Shown: positions 1 through 5,687, numbered from the stretch's first letter. The stretch is DNA of 6,895 nucleotides from Acidobacteriota bacterium (GCA_002720285.1 PBHT01000011.1:20991-27885); one strand, 5' to 3'. Notes: a model not told the origin generated them from the letters alone. Translations and numbers: made by a program.

Positions 1-1646
1 ACCACTTGTTGTCCCACGCCCCACAGATTACTTACGAACCAGTACAGGACCAATCCGCTCGGTGCCCCCAAGAACATAAACGTGAAGACGACCGGCATCA
101 CCATCATTACCTTCTGCTGAGTCGCATCTGCCGTTGATGGTGTCATTCGTTGCTGCGCCATCATCGTCACGCCCATCAGCAAAGGAGTGACATACAGCGG
201 ATCAGGCTTCGCAAGGTCTTGAATCCAAAACACAAACGGAGCGTCTCGGATTTCGATAGCGACTGATAGTAATGAATAAAACGCAAATAAAACTGGCATC
301 GTCGCCAACATCGGTAAACAGCCGCTTGCGGGGTTTACTCCGCGGTCGCGATACAAACCCATTAGCTCCTGATTCATTTTCTGTTTAGCCGGGTCGGTGG
401 CCTTCAGACCTTTGTAGCGTTCCTGAATGGATTTAATTTCTGGCTGCAACTCTTGCATCTTACGCATCGACACGACGCTTTTGTGACGCAAGGGAAACAT
501 GGCGGCATTGATCATGATGGTAAGAATGATGATCGACCACCCGTAGTTCCCAACATAGCCATACACCCACTTGAGCGAACGATGCAGTGGTACGACCAAC
601 CACGAAAAAAAGCCAAAGTGCACAGCTTGCATAAGTTCGCTATCGATTATGCCGAGAATGTCAAAATCTTTTGGCCCCATATAGAAGCGCGTTTCGGTGG
701 GCGGTTCGGCAAACTGCAGGGAGTAATCTATTAGCACAAGCTGGTCGTCGCCGGAACCCAGCGTTACTGGCCGATAATTAACTTCTGCTGGGTTGTTATC
801 AGGCAACGCCGCCGACAGAAAATAGTGGTCGTCAACACCGACAAACCCGAAAGTGCCTTCGTAGGCAGGCGTCTCTTCCAGGTCGGAGCTGTCCAGTCGA
901 GAGACCTCCTCCTCTCGATAAAAGATCGCCTGAGACGGCTGGCTGTAAGTGAAGCCGAACCCGCCAGCGGTGCTGCTGCCCAGCCCGGGACCCCATCGCA
1001 CTGCCGGATTTACTGCGCCTCTAGGAGTCCTCACGCTGGCACTGAAGCGAACCACGAACGGCTCGTTTTGGGGATCGAAGCGGTACTCCTTACGAATTTG
1101 TAGGCCACCGCTGTCTTCGTAATCAAAGACTAATGACCGTGGCGCTGCTCCTACCTGTAACGACCCAGCACTTGGCCGAAACAATGCCTCGCGCAACCGA
1201 GCGTTCAGCTGTTCGTCAGCAACCTCGAGTGTAAACGGAAGCGGTGCTTCTTGGTCGTCTAGGACCGGCACTAGCTCATTTGATTCACCGGAGTCCTCTA
1301 AATACTCTTTCAGCTGCCAACTTTTCAGTACGCCGCCCCTGTTAGAGAAAGTTGCTATCACTTGTTCGGTTTCAACAACGATATCTCGCGGAGTCTCATC
1401 AGCGATAACAGTAGACACCCCTACTGTGCCCGATGCATCGGTCGTTTGTGGTGGTTCTGTGGAGGGCGGCGTTTCAATAATCGGCGCCTGGGACTCAACA
1501 GGTGAAAGGTCGCGTAAACCAGTCGACCCTGTCTCTGTGGATACAGTCTCATCATCCGGTAATTGAGCGGGGGGTACTATCAGGCTCTGGTACACGAATA
1601 ACACCAGGAACGAGAGGAAAACGGCAAGTAAGACTCTTTTTTCCAT
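1..1646 (-). CDS. yidC: Membrane protein insertase YidC (C-terminus cut by window edge)
   Basis: YidC/Oxa1 family insertase, which inserts and folds inner-membrane proteins alone or with SecYEG. I translated 548 codons without a stop from the ATG at 1646; the frame runs off the left edge. Residues 6-23 form the first membrane segment. A Pro/Thr/Glu-rich linker follows (about 24-85), then the large periplasmic beta domain (about 88-330) typical of Gram-negative YidC. The conserved core begins near 345: YGWSIIILTI, then SMRKMQELQPEI (393-404), GVNPASGCLPML (436-447), APFVFWIQDL (469-478), LLMGVTMM (489-496) and PSGLVLYWFVSN (529-540). The E. coli groove arginine (Arg366) aligns with Gln398; an arginine lies three residues earlier (Arg395). 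Only the last membrane segment's end and the basic tail are missing. Last gene seen of the rpmH operon, starting 10 nt after yidD. No clear Shine-Dalgarno precedes it. Identity is secure. Confidence 0.97.
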   Translation of the reverse strand, partial: MEKRVLLAVFLSFLVLFVYQSLIVPPAQLPDDETVSTETGSTGLRDLSPVESQAPIIETPPSTEPPQTTDASGTVGVSTVIADETPRDIVVETEQVIATFSNRGGVLKSWQLKEYLEDSGESNELVPVLDDQEAPLPFTLEVADEQLNARLREALFRPSAGSLQVGAAPRSLVFDYEDSGGLQIRKEYRFDPQNEPFVVRFSASVRTPRGAVNPAVRWGPGLGSSTAGGFGFTYSQPSQAIFYREEEVSRLDSSDLEETPAYEGTFGFVGVDDHYFLSAALPDNNPAEVNYRPVTLGSGDDQLVLIDYSLQFAEPPTETRFYMGPKDFDILGIIDSELMQAVHFGFFSWLVVPLHRSLKWVYGYVGNYGWSIIILTIMINAAMFPLRHKSVVSMRKMQELQPEIKSIQERYKGLKATDPAKQKMNQELMGLYRDRGVNPASGCLPMLATMPVLFAFYSLLSVAIEIRDAPFVFWIQDLAKPDPLYVTPLLMGVTMMAQQRMTPSTADATQQKVMMVMPVVFTFMFLGAPSGLVLYWFVSNLWGVGQQV

Positions 1647-1656
1647 CGATAGCTAA

Positions 1657-1908
1657 TCAGGACTCGACCCGTCGTGAACGCTTCGCCGGAATAGGGTCGT
1701 ATCCACCCGGGGTGAGCGGTTGACAACGAACCAACCTCCAGCCTGCAAGTAGAAGTCCTCGCCACGGACCATGGCAGGTTACGGCTTCGGCCGCATAGGT
1801 CGAGCATGACGGTGTGAACCTGCAGGTGCCCGTGAAAAGTGGTGAGAATGTCACCTTGTATACGCGGAGCAGCCCAATCAGTAGTGCCGTGATTAACCGA
1901 TTCACCAT
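1657..1908 (-). CDS. yidD: Membrane protein insertion efficiency factor YidD
   Basis: Small YidD-family (DUF37) protein of 83 residues, a normal length. The family is peripheral to the inner membrane and assists YidC-dependent insertion. A hydrophobic/amphipathic N-terminal stretch (about 5-24) is followed by the family signature CRFTPSCSTYAAEA (29-42), then HGPWRG (46-51) and RCQPLTPGGYDPIP (61-74). The three conserved cysteines are Cys29, Cys35 and Cys62; the usual RCHP or RCNP reads RCQP here. The ATG at 1908 lies 4 nt after the rnpA stop, and the gene ends 10 nt before yidC, so it is almost certainly co-transcribed and possibly translationally coupled. No strong Shine-Dalgarno is visible. 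A second minus-strand frame over 1580-1807 is a shadow. Confidence 0.96.
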   Translation of the reverse strand: MVNRLITALLIGLLRVYKVTFSPLFTGTCRFTPSCSTYAAEAVTCHGPWRGLLLAGWRLVRCQPLTPGGYDPIPAKRSRRVES

Positions 1909-1912
1909 ATCG

Positions 1913-2257
1913 TCATCTTTGGCGACGCTCGTGTCGAGCTAAGGTCGAGCGATAGTCTGACTCCAAGCTTGCAAAATCAGTGTTCGGGAACTCACGTCGC
2001 GGTAGGACGACAACATCCAGTCCAATGTTTGCCTTTGTCCTTCGAAAGAGCTCCCGTGCAAGACGTTTTGCGCGGTTCCGTAACACCGCGCCACCAAGAC
2101 GTCTCGACGCTGTGATTCCAAGCCGGCTCCTCGGCAAGTCGTTAGGCAAAATAAGAAGAGTTAAGTACCGGCCATGTGTCCGAATCCCGTTCTTCTGGAT
2201 CCGCTGGTATTCCGGTCGGCGTCTGATTCGCTCGTTACGCTTGAGCGTCTGTGGCAC
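1913..2257 (-). CDS. rnpA: Ribonuclease P protein component
   Basis: Protein subunit of RNase P, which binds the catalytic RNA (RnpB, not in this window) and helps it recognise the 5' leader of precursor tRNA. The product has 114 residues, normal for the family. It has the expected layout: basic N-terminus LKRNERIRRRPEYQRI (5-20), core strand RLGITASRRLGGAVLRNRAK (45-64), and the RNR signature with Arg60, Asn61, Arg62, Lys64 and Arg65, continuing as RLARELFR. The start is a GTG at 2257. The frame is open upstream only to a TAG at 2285-2287, with no ATG in that stretch, so GTG is the best start. It follows rpmH after 88 nt, the standard bacterial order, and shares its promoter. No obvious Shine-Dalgarno. 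Confidence 0.95.
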   Translation of the reverse strand: MPQTLKRNERIRRRPEYQRIQKNGIRTHGRYLTLLILPNDLPRSRLGITASRRLGGAVLRNRAKRLARELFRRTKANIGLDVVVLPRREFPNTDFASLESDYRSTLARHERRQR

Positions 2258-2345
2258 TGGTTGGACTCTGGCACCGCGGGTAGGCTAAGACTGACGACCC
2301 TTCAGGGTAACCTGTGATTCGATTGGAATTACGGAATCGCGATTG

Positions 2346-2483
2346 TCAGAAAGCTGCAAGACGCTTCCGACCCTTGGCACGACGACGTTTCAAAATCCGG
2401 CGCCCGGCTTTCGTGGCCATCCGCACGAGAAATCCGTGAGTTCGTCGACGGTGTCGACGGTTTGGCTGGAACGTGCGCTTCAC
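2346..2483 (-). CDS. rpmH: 50S ribosomal protein L34 (GTG start)
   Basis: Ribosomal protein L34, a short, very basic protein of the large subunit that contacts 23S rRNA. The frame encodes 45 residues: [20 protein letters not shown] (2-21), then [20 protein letters not shown] (22-41), ending LAAF before TGA. The KRTFQP start, THGF and RRRAKGR blocks are diagnostic. It begins with GTG at 2483, preceded by a Shine-Dalgarno-like GGGGAG (plus-strand 2493-2498) with 9 nt spacing, the best ribosome-binding site in the window. Residues 9-14 (RRHRRR) are coded by a perfect tandem 9-bp duplication, plus-strand GTCGACGGT twice at 2444-2461. It is the first gene of the leftward operon. Confidence 0.96.
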   Translation of the reverse strand: MKRTFQPNRRHRRRTHGFLVRMATKAGRRILKRRRAKGRKRLAAF

Positions 2484-2530
2484 TGACCTTTACTCCCCGG
2501 TTGCGCCTGATGAACAGCTGAGAAACCTTA

Positions 2531-2560
2531 ATGGTAGTGGAGGCGCTTAATCAGTGTCAA
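2531..2560 (-). promoter_or_regulatory. Promoter of the rpmH-rnpA-yidD-yidC operon
   Basis: On the minus strand a perfect -35 hexamer TTGACA (plus-strand 2555-2560) is followed after 18 nt by TACCAT (plus-strand 2531-2536), which matches TATAAT at 4 of 6. Transcription would start near 2524, giving a leader of about 40 nt before the rpmH GTG. Sequence match only; the position directly upstream of rpmH, pointing leftward, supports it. Confidence 0.6.
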
Positions 2561-2643
2561 TGCAGCCAACTCGTTTGTGATGGGCTCCCGCTACAGTAGC
2601 CGAAGGAGGGGCAATCTGCCTTGGTTGGGTTAGTATTGTGAAA

Positions 2644-2652
2644 TTATTCACT
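2644..2652 (+). promoter_or_regulatory. DnaA-box-like site TTATTCACT
   Basis: Matches the relaxed DnaA-box consensus TTATNCACA at all but the last base. It stands alone in an AT-rich stretch upstream of dnaA, so on its own it could be chance. Confidence 0.35.
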
Positions 2653-2725
2653 AGTAATGACAAAATGTGCAAAAGTTTGAAAAAAGTCCCTTGATATTAT
2701 TAATGGGGCGCAACATTCTAGACGT

Positions 2726-2754
2726 TTGGCAGGGTAGCATCCATGTGCTAAAGT
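2726..2754 (+). promoter_or_regulatory. dnaA: Candidate dnaA promoter
   Basis: TTGGCA (2726-2731, 5 of 6 to the -35 consensus) is followed after 17 nt by TAAAGT (2749-2754, 4 of 6 to the -10). The -10 is preceded by TGC, giving an extended -10 form. Transcription would begin near 2761 and leave a leader of about 178 nt that contains the DnaA-box cluster at 2793-2824, a layout suited to autoregulation by DnaA. Sequence match only. Confidence 0.4.
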
Positions 2755-2792
2755 CCTCGTTTTCAATTATTTGCGTGGTTCATTTGGCACGA

Positions 2793-2824
2793 ATTTCCAC
2801 AGTTGTGGAAAAAAATGTGGAAGA
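2793..2824. promoter_or_regulatory. DnaA-box cluster with perfect inverted repeat upstream of dnaA
   Basis: TTTCCACA (2794-2801), GT, TGTGGAAA (2804-2811) is a perfect 8-bp inverted repeat with a 2-bp centre. Read as DnaA boxes (TTATCCACA), the plus-strand site ATTTCCACA (2793-2801) matches 7 of 9, the minus-strand site TTTTCCACA (2804-2812) 8 of 9, and a third minus-strand site TCTTCCACA (2816-2824) 7 of 9. Three CCACA cores within 32 bp, two head to head, are unlikely by chance in front of dnaA. Likely roles are dnaA autoregulation and/or origin binding. Confidence 0.6.
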
Positions 2825-2938
2825 AATCGTTGTTTTGCTTAGGTTTTTTAGGAATTGGCCGAATAAGGGTGTCCTCAACTTATCAAATGTGGCCTGTCAC
2901 AAAACACCACTCCAGGCAACTTGGATTGGATTTTGCTG

Positions 2939-4270
2939 ATGAGTGACAGTGTTTGGGACCAGGTATTGGGACGGATAGAAACCAAGATAAACCAACACAG
3001 TTTCTACACTTGGTTTAAGCCGACTACTTTCGTAGATGACTCTGGAGAGGTAATTCAAGTAAAGGTTAGAAACAAGCTGGTTAAAGACTGGCTAACAAAA
3101 CATTACAAGGGTGTCATTTCTGAAGCGCTAGACGAGGTCAATCGGTCCTCCACTACAATCTCGTTTGTGACCGATGAGAGAAAGGGTCAGGCAAGCGGGC
3201 CTCCTCAGGACGTGCCACCCCAGCCAACCACCGACATGAAAACCAGTCCTTCAGCGGCTGGCCTAAACCCCCGCTATTCTTTCGATACTTTTATTGTTGG
3301 TCCATCAAATCAATTTGCCCACGCTGCATGTCGGGCCGTCGCTGAAGCACCGTCCCGCTCATATAACCCCCTCTATATCTACGGTGGTGTAGGGCTTGGT
3401 AAAACACACCTAATGCATGCGATTGGCCAATTTGTACTCGAACACAACCCGCGACTGAAGCTCACTTACATCTCATCAGAACGGTTTATGAATGAAATGA
3501 TCAATGCCGTGCGCTTTGATAGCATCCTTGAGTTCCGAGAACGTTATCGCAGCGTTGATGTTCTTCTTGTTGATGATGTCCAGTTTATGGCTGGCAAAGA
3601 GGGGACGCAAACCGAATTTTTTCATACATTTAACTCCCTTTATGACCTCCAAAAGCAGATTGTTATAAGTAGTGACTACCCCCCCCACCAAATCCCCTCA
3701 CTAGAAGAACGATTAAGGTCACGCTTCGAGTGGGGCCTTATTGTTGATATCCAGGCGCCAGATTTAGAAACCAAGGTTGCTATTCTTAAAAAGAAGGCAG
3801 ACGCTGAATCTATCCCCCTGCCTGATAATGTAGCGATTTATATCGCCGGCAAGATTAAATCGAATATTCGCGAGCTTGAGGGGTCGCTCATTCGTTTAAT
3901 CGCGTATGCATCGCTCACTGGACACGAGATTTCCGTGCCGCTGGCCCAGGATGTGTTAAGAAATGTTTTAGCGCACGGCGACCGAGCTGTCACAATTGAA
4001 ATCATCCAAAAGGCCGTCGCTGACTACTATAAACTTAGGTTGGCCGAATTAAAATCTCGGAACAGTTCAAAGTCGATTTCTGGACCAAGACAAATTGCAA
4101 TGTATTTATGTAAATCTCTGACCAGTGCTTCTTTGCCGGAAATTGGCCGGAGTTTTGGTGGAAAACACCACTCGACCGTAATTCATTCAATTAAAAAAGT
4201 TGAAGCACAACGTAAGCACGATGGGGATTTCAACATGGTTATCAACAACCTTATAGAATCCTTGAAGTAG
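2939..4270 (+). CDS. dnaA: Chromosomal replication initiator protein DnaA
   Basis: Replication initiator, an AAA+ ATPase that binds DnaA boxes and melts the origin. From the ATG at 2939 it has 443 residues; a TTG at 2921 would add six and is less likely, because MSDSVWDQVL aligns with the E. coli start MSLSLWQQCL. Domain I: about 1-75. Linker: about 80-107, rich in Pro and Gln. Domain III: from about 109 (LNPRYSFDTF), with Walker A GGVGLGKT (149-156), Walker B LLVDDVQF (209-216), sensor 1 at ISSD (243-246), arginine finger Arg262 in SRFEWGL, and sensor 2 Arg311 in NIRELEG. Domain IV: from about 351, with helix-turn-helix SLPEIGRSFGGKHHSTVIHS (398-417). Oddities: the usual DHTTV reads HHSTV (His411 at E. 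coli Asp433), Ser376 sits at the Arg399 position, and SDRPPKEI reads SDYPPHQI next to a C8 tract. No clear Shine-Dalgarno. Confidence 0.98.
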   Translation: MSDSVWDQVLGRIETKINQHSFYTWFKPTTFVDDSGEVIQVKVRNKLVKDWLTKHYKGVISEALDEVNRSSTTISFVTDERKGQASGPPQDVPPQPTTDMKTSPSAAGLNPRYSFDTFIVGPSNQFAHAACRAVAEAPSRSYNPLYIYGGVGLGKTHLMHAIGQFVLEHNPRLKLTYISSERFMNEMINAVRFDSILEFRERYRSVDVLLVDDVQFMAGKEGTQTEFFHTFNSLYDLQKQIVISSDYPPHQIPSLEERLRSRFEWGLIVDIQAPDLETKVAILKKKADAESIPLPDNVAIYIAGKIKSNIRELEGSLIRLIAYASLTGHEISVPLAQDVLRNVLAHGDRAVTIEIIQKAVADYYKLRLAELKSRNSSKSISGPRQIAMYLCKSLTSASLPEIGRSFGGKHHSTVIHSIKKVEAQRKHDGDFNMVINNLIESLK

Positions 4271-4272
4271 TG

Positions 4273-4281
4273 TTATCAACA
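4273..4281 (+). promoter_or_regulatory. DnaA box TTATCAACA
   Basis: Eight of nine to TTATCCACA (C6 to A), beginning 3 nt after the dnaA stop. It starts exactly 20 bp before the next box, about two helical turns, so both would face the same side of the DNA. Confidence 0.6.
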
Positions 4282-4292
4282 GTTTCCAGCCA

Positions 4293-4301
4293 GTATCCAC
4301 A
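4293..4301 (+). promoter_or_regulatory. DnaA box GTATCCACA
   Basis: Eight of nine to TTATCCACA; the only difference is G at position 1, and the CCACA core is intact. Same strand and helical phase as the box at 4273. Confidence 0.65.
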
Positions 4302-4342
4302 GGGGTTCTAATTTGCTTCTTGGTTCCCTTCGTGGCTCCTTT

Positions 4343-4351
4343 TTGTCCACA
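4343..4351 (+). promoter_or_regulatory. DnaA box TTGTCCACA
   Basis: Eight of nine to TTATCCACA (A3 to G). It is embedded in an inverted repeat, TTTTTGT (4340-4346), CC, ACAAAAA (4349-4355). Same orientation as the two boxes to its left, 50 bp beyond the second. Confidence 0.6.
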
Positions 4352-4410
4352 AAAAATCAACCAAAAAGACCTGTTTTATCCTATTCATGAGGTGCTGTCT
4401 AACTTATTGA

Positions 4411-4433
4411 TTTTAAAGGGTTAGTCTTTAAAA
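4411..4433. repeat. Inverted repeat in the dnaA-dnaN gap
   Basis: TTTTAAAG (4411-4418) and CTTTAAAA (4426-4433) are perfect 8-bp arms around a 7-nt loop, GGTTAGT. The stem is very AT-rich and there is no T-tract of terminator type, so an intrinsic terminator is unlikely. It lies between the box cluster and the AT-rich segment. Confidence 0.45.
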
Positions 4434-4439
4434 ATAACA

Positions 4440-4448
4440 GTATCAACA
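4440..4448 (+). promoter_or_regulatory. Weak DnaA-box-like site GTATCAACA
   Basis: Seven of nine to TTATCCACA, combining the changes seen in the two boxes at 4273 and 4293. Its importance is its position, immediately before the most AT-rich stretch and in the orientation expected of a box that loads DnaA into the unwinding element. Confidence 0.4.
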
Positions 4449-4463
4449 CACACTTTATTCTTA

Positions 4464-4469
4464 TATAAT
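4464..4469 (+). promoter_or_regulatory. dnaN: Candidate -10 of a dnaN promoter (TATAAT)
   Basis: A perfect TATAAT hexamer about 94 nt upstream of the dnaN start. No good -35 lies 16-19 nt before it and there is no TG extension, so it may simply be part of the AT-rich unwinding segment. A start near 4476 would place the hairpin at 4483-4506 in the dnaN leader. Confidence 0.35.
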
Positions 4470-4482
4470 TTTATTACTTTAC

Positions 4483-4506
4483 GATCTCTTTTTAGTAAGA
4501 GAGATC
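4483..4506 (+). repeat. Hairpin in the dnaN leader
   Basis: GATCTCTTTT (4483-4492) pairs with AAGAGAGATC (4497-4506) around a TAGT loop: seven Watson-Crick pairs, one G-T pair, then two A-T pairs. Both ends carry GATC. It is not followed by a T-run, so it does not look like a terminator. It could shape the 5' end of the dnaN mRNA or be an origin structure. Confidence 0.5.
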
Positions 4507-4562
4507 ATATTGGTCTCGCCTGTTTCGGATCGACGATATCCAAACATGAGGTCTTTAGAAGT

Positions 4563-5687
4563 ATGGATTTAGTTGTTCGCAAAAAAGAATTCTTTCACGA
4601 ACTCCAGCTCTTTCAAGGAATCGTGGAGAGGAAGAACACCATCCCTGTTTTGGCGAATGTTTTACTTGAAGCTGAAGGTGATAAGGGTCGTATGGTTGCA
4701 ACCGACTTAGAAGTCGCGCTGGACGTGCGCTTCTCAGCTAAGGTAAAAAAGGGTGGAACACTTACTCTGCCAGCAAAAAAATTATTTGAAATTGTTCGGG
4801 CGTTGCCTGACACAAACATCACAATTCGCGAGGAAGGGCAGGGTGTAGTTAAAGTCTCAGCCGACAATTTTGAGTCCAGAATAAAAACGTTACCGCGCCA
4901 GGACTTCCCAACCCTGCCGAAGGCAGACAATAAGGAAATCTCCAAACTCCCAGGACAAACATTTCGAGATTTGATTACAAGGACCCAGTTTGCGATCACG
5001 GGCGAGGATACGCGATATTTCCTTAATGGCGCACTGTTCTATTTCACCGCGGACGCGCTAACCTTGGTTGCAACCGATGGTCACCGCCTGGCTCTTATAA
5101 CTGGTAAGCAAAAGAGTGGCGAAAAAACAAAGAAGGGTAAAGGCGAGGCCCCAAGGGTAATTTTGCCAAGGAAAACCCTAACCGAGTTGGCTAAATTGTT
5201 AACCGAAGATGTTAAAGAAATTGGCTATCAACAAAGCGAGAACCACCTCTTTTTTGAGGTTGGGGATCGAGTGTTGATTTCTAGGATGATTGATGGGCAA
5301 TTTCCAGCTTACGAGCGAGTGATTCCCAAAGGCAACGACAAAGCGGTGGAGTTTGACAACGATCGCTTGACAGCCGCTATTAAACGGGTTGCGGTTTTGT
5401 CGAACGAGCGCTCGAAGGCTGTAAAAATCCAGATAAGCAAAAACAAGGTTGAGATCACCTCCAATTCCCCAGACGTTGGGGAAGCAAGTGAGGAGTTGGA
5501 TGTTCAATACACGGGTGACAGCGTACAAATTTGTTTAAACGCTGATTACATGCTCGATTTCTTAGGCGTGGTTGAGACCGATAGTGTCCGTTTTGAGTTT
5601 AAAGATGAGACAACCCAGGCGGTAATGCAGCCAGTTGGGTTAGAGGGCTACGACTACACCTATGTGATTATGCCAATGCGCATATAG
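4563..5687 (+). CDS. dnaN: DNA polymerase III subunit beta (sliding clamp)
   Basis: Ring-shaped clamp that tethers DNA polymerase III and other clamp-binding proteins to DNA. At 374 residues it has normal length for three consecutive clamp domains (about 1-125, 128-250, 251-374). Visible signatures are NTIPVLANVLLEA (25-37), RMVATDLEVAL (43-53), the partner-binding pocket sequence VATDGHRLAL (169-178, matching E. coli Thr172 to Leu177), LISRMIDGQFPAYERVIP (238-255), and the C-terminal YVIMPMRI (367-374). Residues 182-193 form a lysine-rich loop, KQKSGEKTKKGK, longer than in E. coli. The ATG at 4563 begins MDLVVRKKEF, a normal clamp N-terminus; the nearest Shine-Dalgarno-like sequence is GAGG at 4548-4551, a rather long 11 nt away. 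It follows dnaA by 292 nt and precedes gyrB by 69 nt. On hand count its coding strand is G-richer than that of dnaA. Confidence 0.98.
   Translation: MDLVVRKKEFFHELQLFQGIVERKNTIPVLANVLLEAEGDKGRMVATDLEVALDVRFSAKVKKGGTLTLPAKKLFEIVRALPDTNITIREEGQGVVKVSADNFESRIKTLPRQDFPTLPKADNKEISKLPGQTFRDLITRTQFAITGEDTRYFLNGALFYFTADALTLVATDGHRLALITGKQKSGEKTKKGKGEAPRVILPRKTLTELAKLLTEDVKEIGYQQSENHLFFEVGDRVLISRMIDGQFPAYERVIPKGNDKAVEFDNDRLTAAIKRVAVLSNERSKAVKIQISKNKVEITSNSPDVGEASEELDVQYTGDSVQICLNADYMLDFLGVVETDSVRFEFKDETTQAVMQPVGLEGYDYTYVIMPMRI

Larger units (their letters stand above)
2484..2938. other. Divergent rpmH/dnaA intergenic region, possible left lobe of oriC
   Basis: A 455-nt stretch between the outward-pointing rpmH and dnaA starts. 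The rpmH-proximal part (2484-2600) has mixed composition and carries the rpmH promoter and an 11-bp palindrome, GCTACAGTAGC, at 2590-2600. From about 2640 it becomes AT-rich, with a single DnaA-box-like site at 2644-2652, a candidate dnaA promoter at 2726-2754, and a compact box cluster at 2793-2824. From 2825 to 2938 I see no convincing site beyond a weak TTATCAAAT (2880-2888). An open frame spans 2667-2939 but is not annotated as a gene. The same arrangement, boxes upstream of dnaA plus boxes downstream, is known from bipartite origins such as that of Bacillus subtilis. Confidence 0.55.
4271..4562. other. dnaA-dnaN intergenic region, likely oriC with DNA unwinding element
   Basis: A 292-nt non-coding gap in the commonest place for a bacterial origin. 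Three DnaA-box-like sites, each one base off TTATCCACA, lie in the first 80 nt, all on the plus strand; a fourth at 4440-4448 differs at two bases. It is followed by the most AT-rich stretch in the window (4441-4500: 13 G+C of 60 by hand count), containing TATAAT and the triplets TTA TTA CTT at 4471-4479. Two inverted repeats lie at 4411-4433 and 4483-4506. Boxes followed by an AT-rich segment is the classical order of an origin. It must also contain the dnaN promoter unless dnaN is read through from dnaA. Confidence 0.75.

Noticed and set aside
453..1103. Two plus-strand open frames (453-734 and 825-1103)
   Set aside because: They lie opposite yidC, whose 548-codon frame is conserved along its whole length; the products resemble no family.
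1580..1807. Minus-strand 75-codon frame overlapping yidD and yidC
   Set aside because: Out of frame with both; YidD and YidC motifs account for this DNA.
1980..2288. Plus-strand 102-codon frame opposite rnpA
   Set aside because: A shadow of the arginine-rich rnpA frame; the minus-strand product has the RNase P signature.
2297..2308. ACCC-TTCA-GGGT hairpin between rpmH and rnpA as a terminator
   Set aside because: Only four or five pairs and no T-run on either strand; the operon is expected to read through.
2921..2938. TTG at 2921 as the dnaA start, adding MDWILL
   Set aside because: The ATG at 2939 aligns with the normal DnaA N-terminus (MSxSxW) and is a stronger start codon.
4376..4384. 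TTATCCTAT as another DnaA box
   Set aside because: Only six of nine to the consensus and it lacks the CACA end.
4613..4999. Minus-strand 128-codon frame inside dnaN
   Set aside because: Opposite a fully conserved beta-clamp frame; a shadow.
5199..5528. Minus-strand 109-codon frame inside dnaN
   Set aside because: Opposite conserved clamp domains II and III, with no recognisable product.
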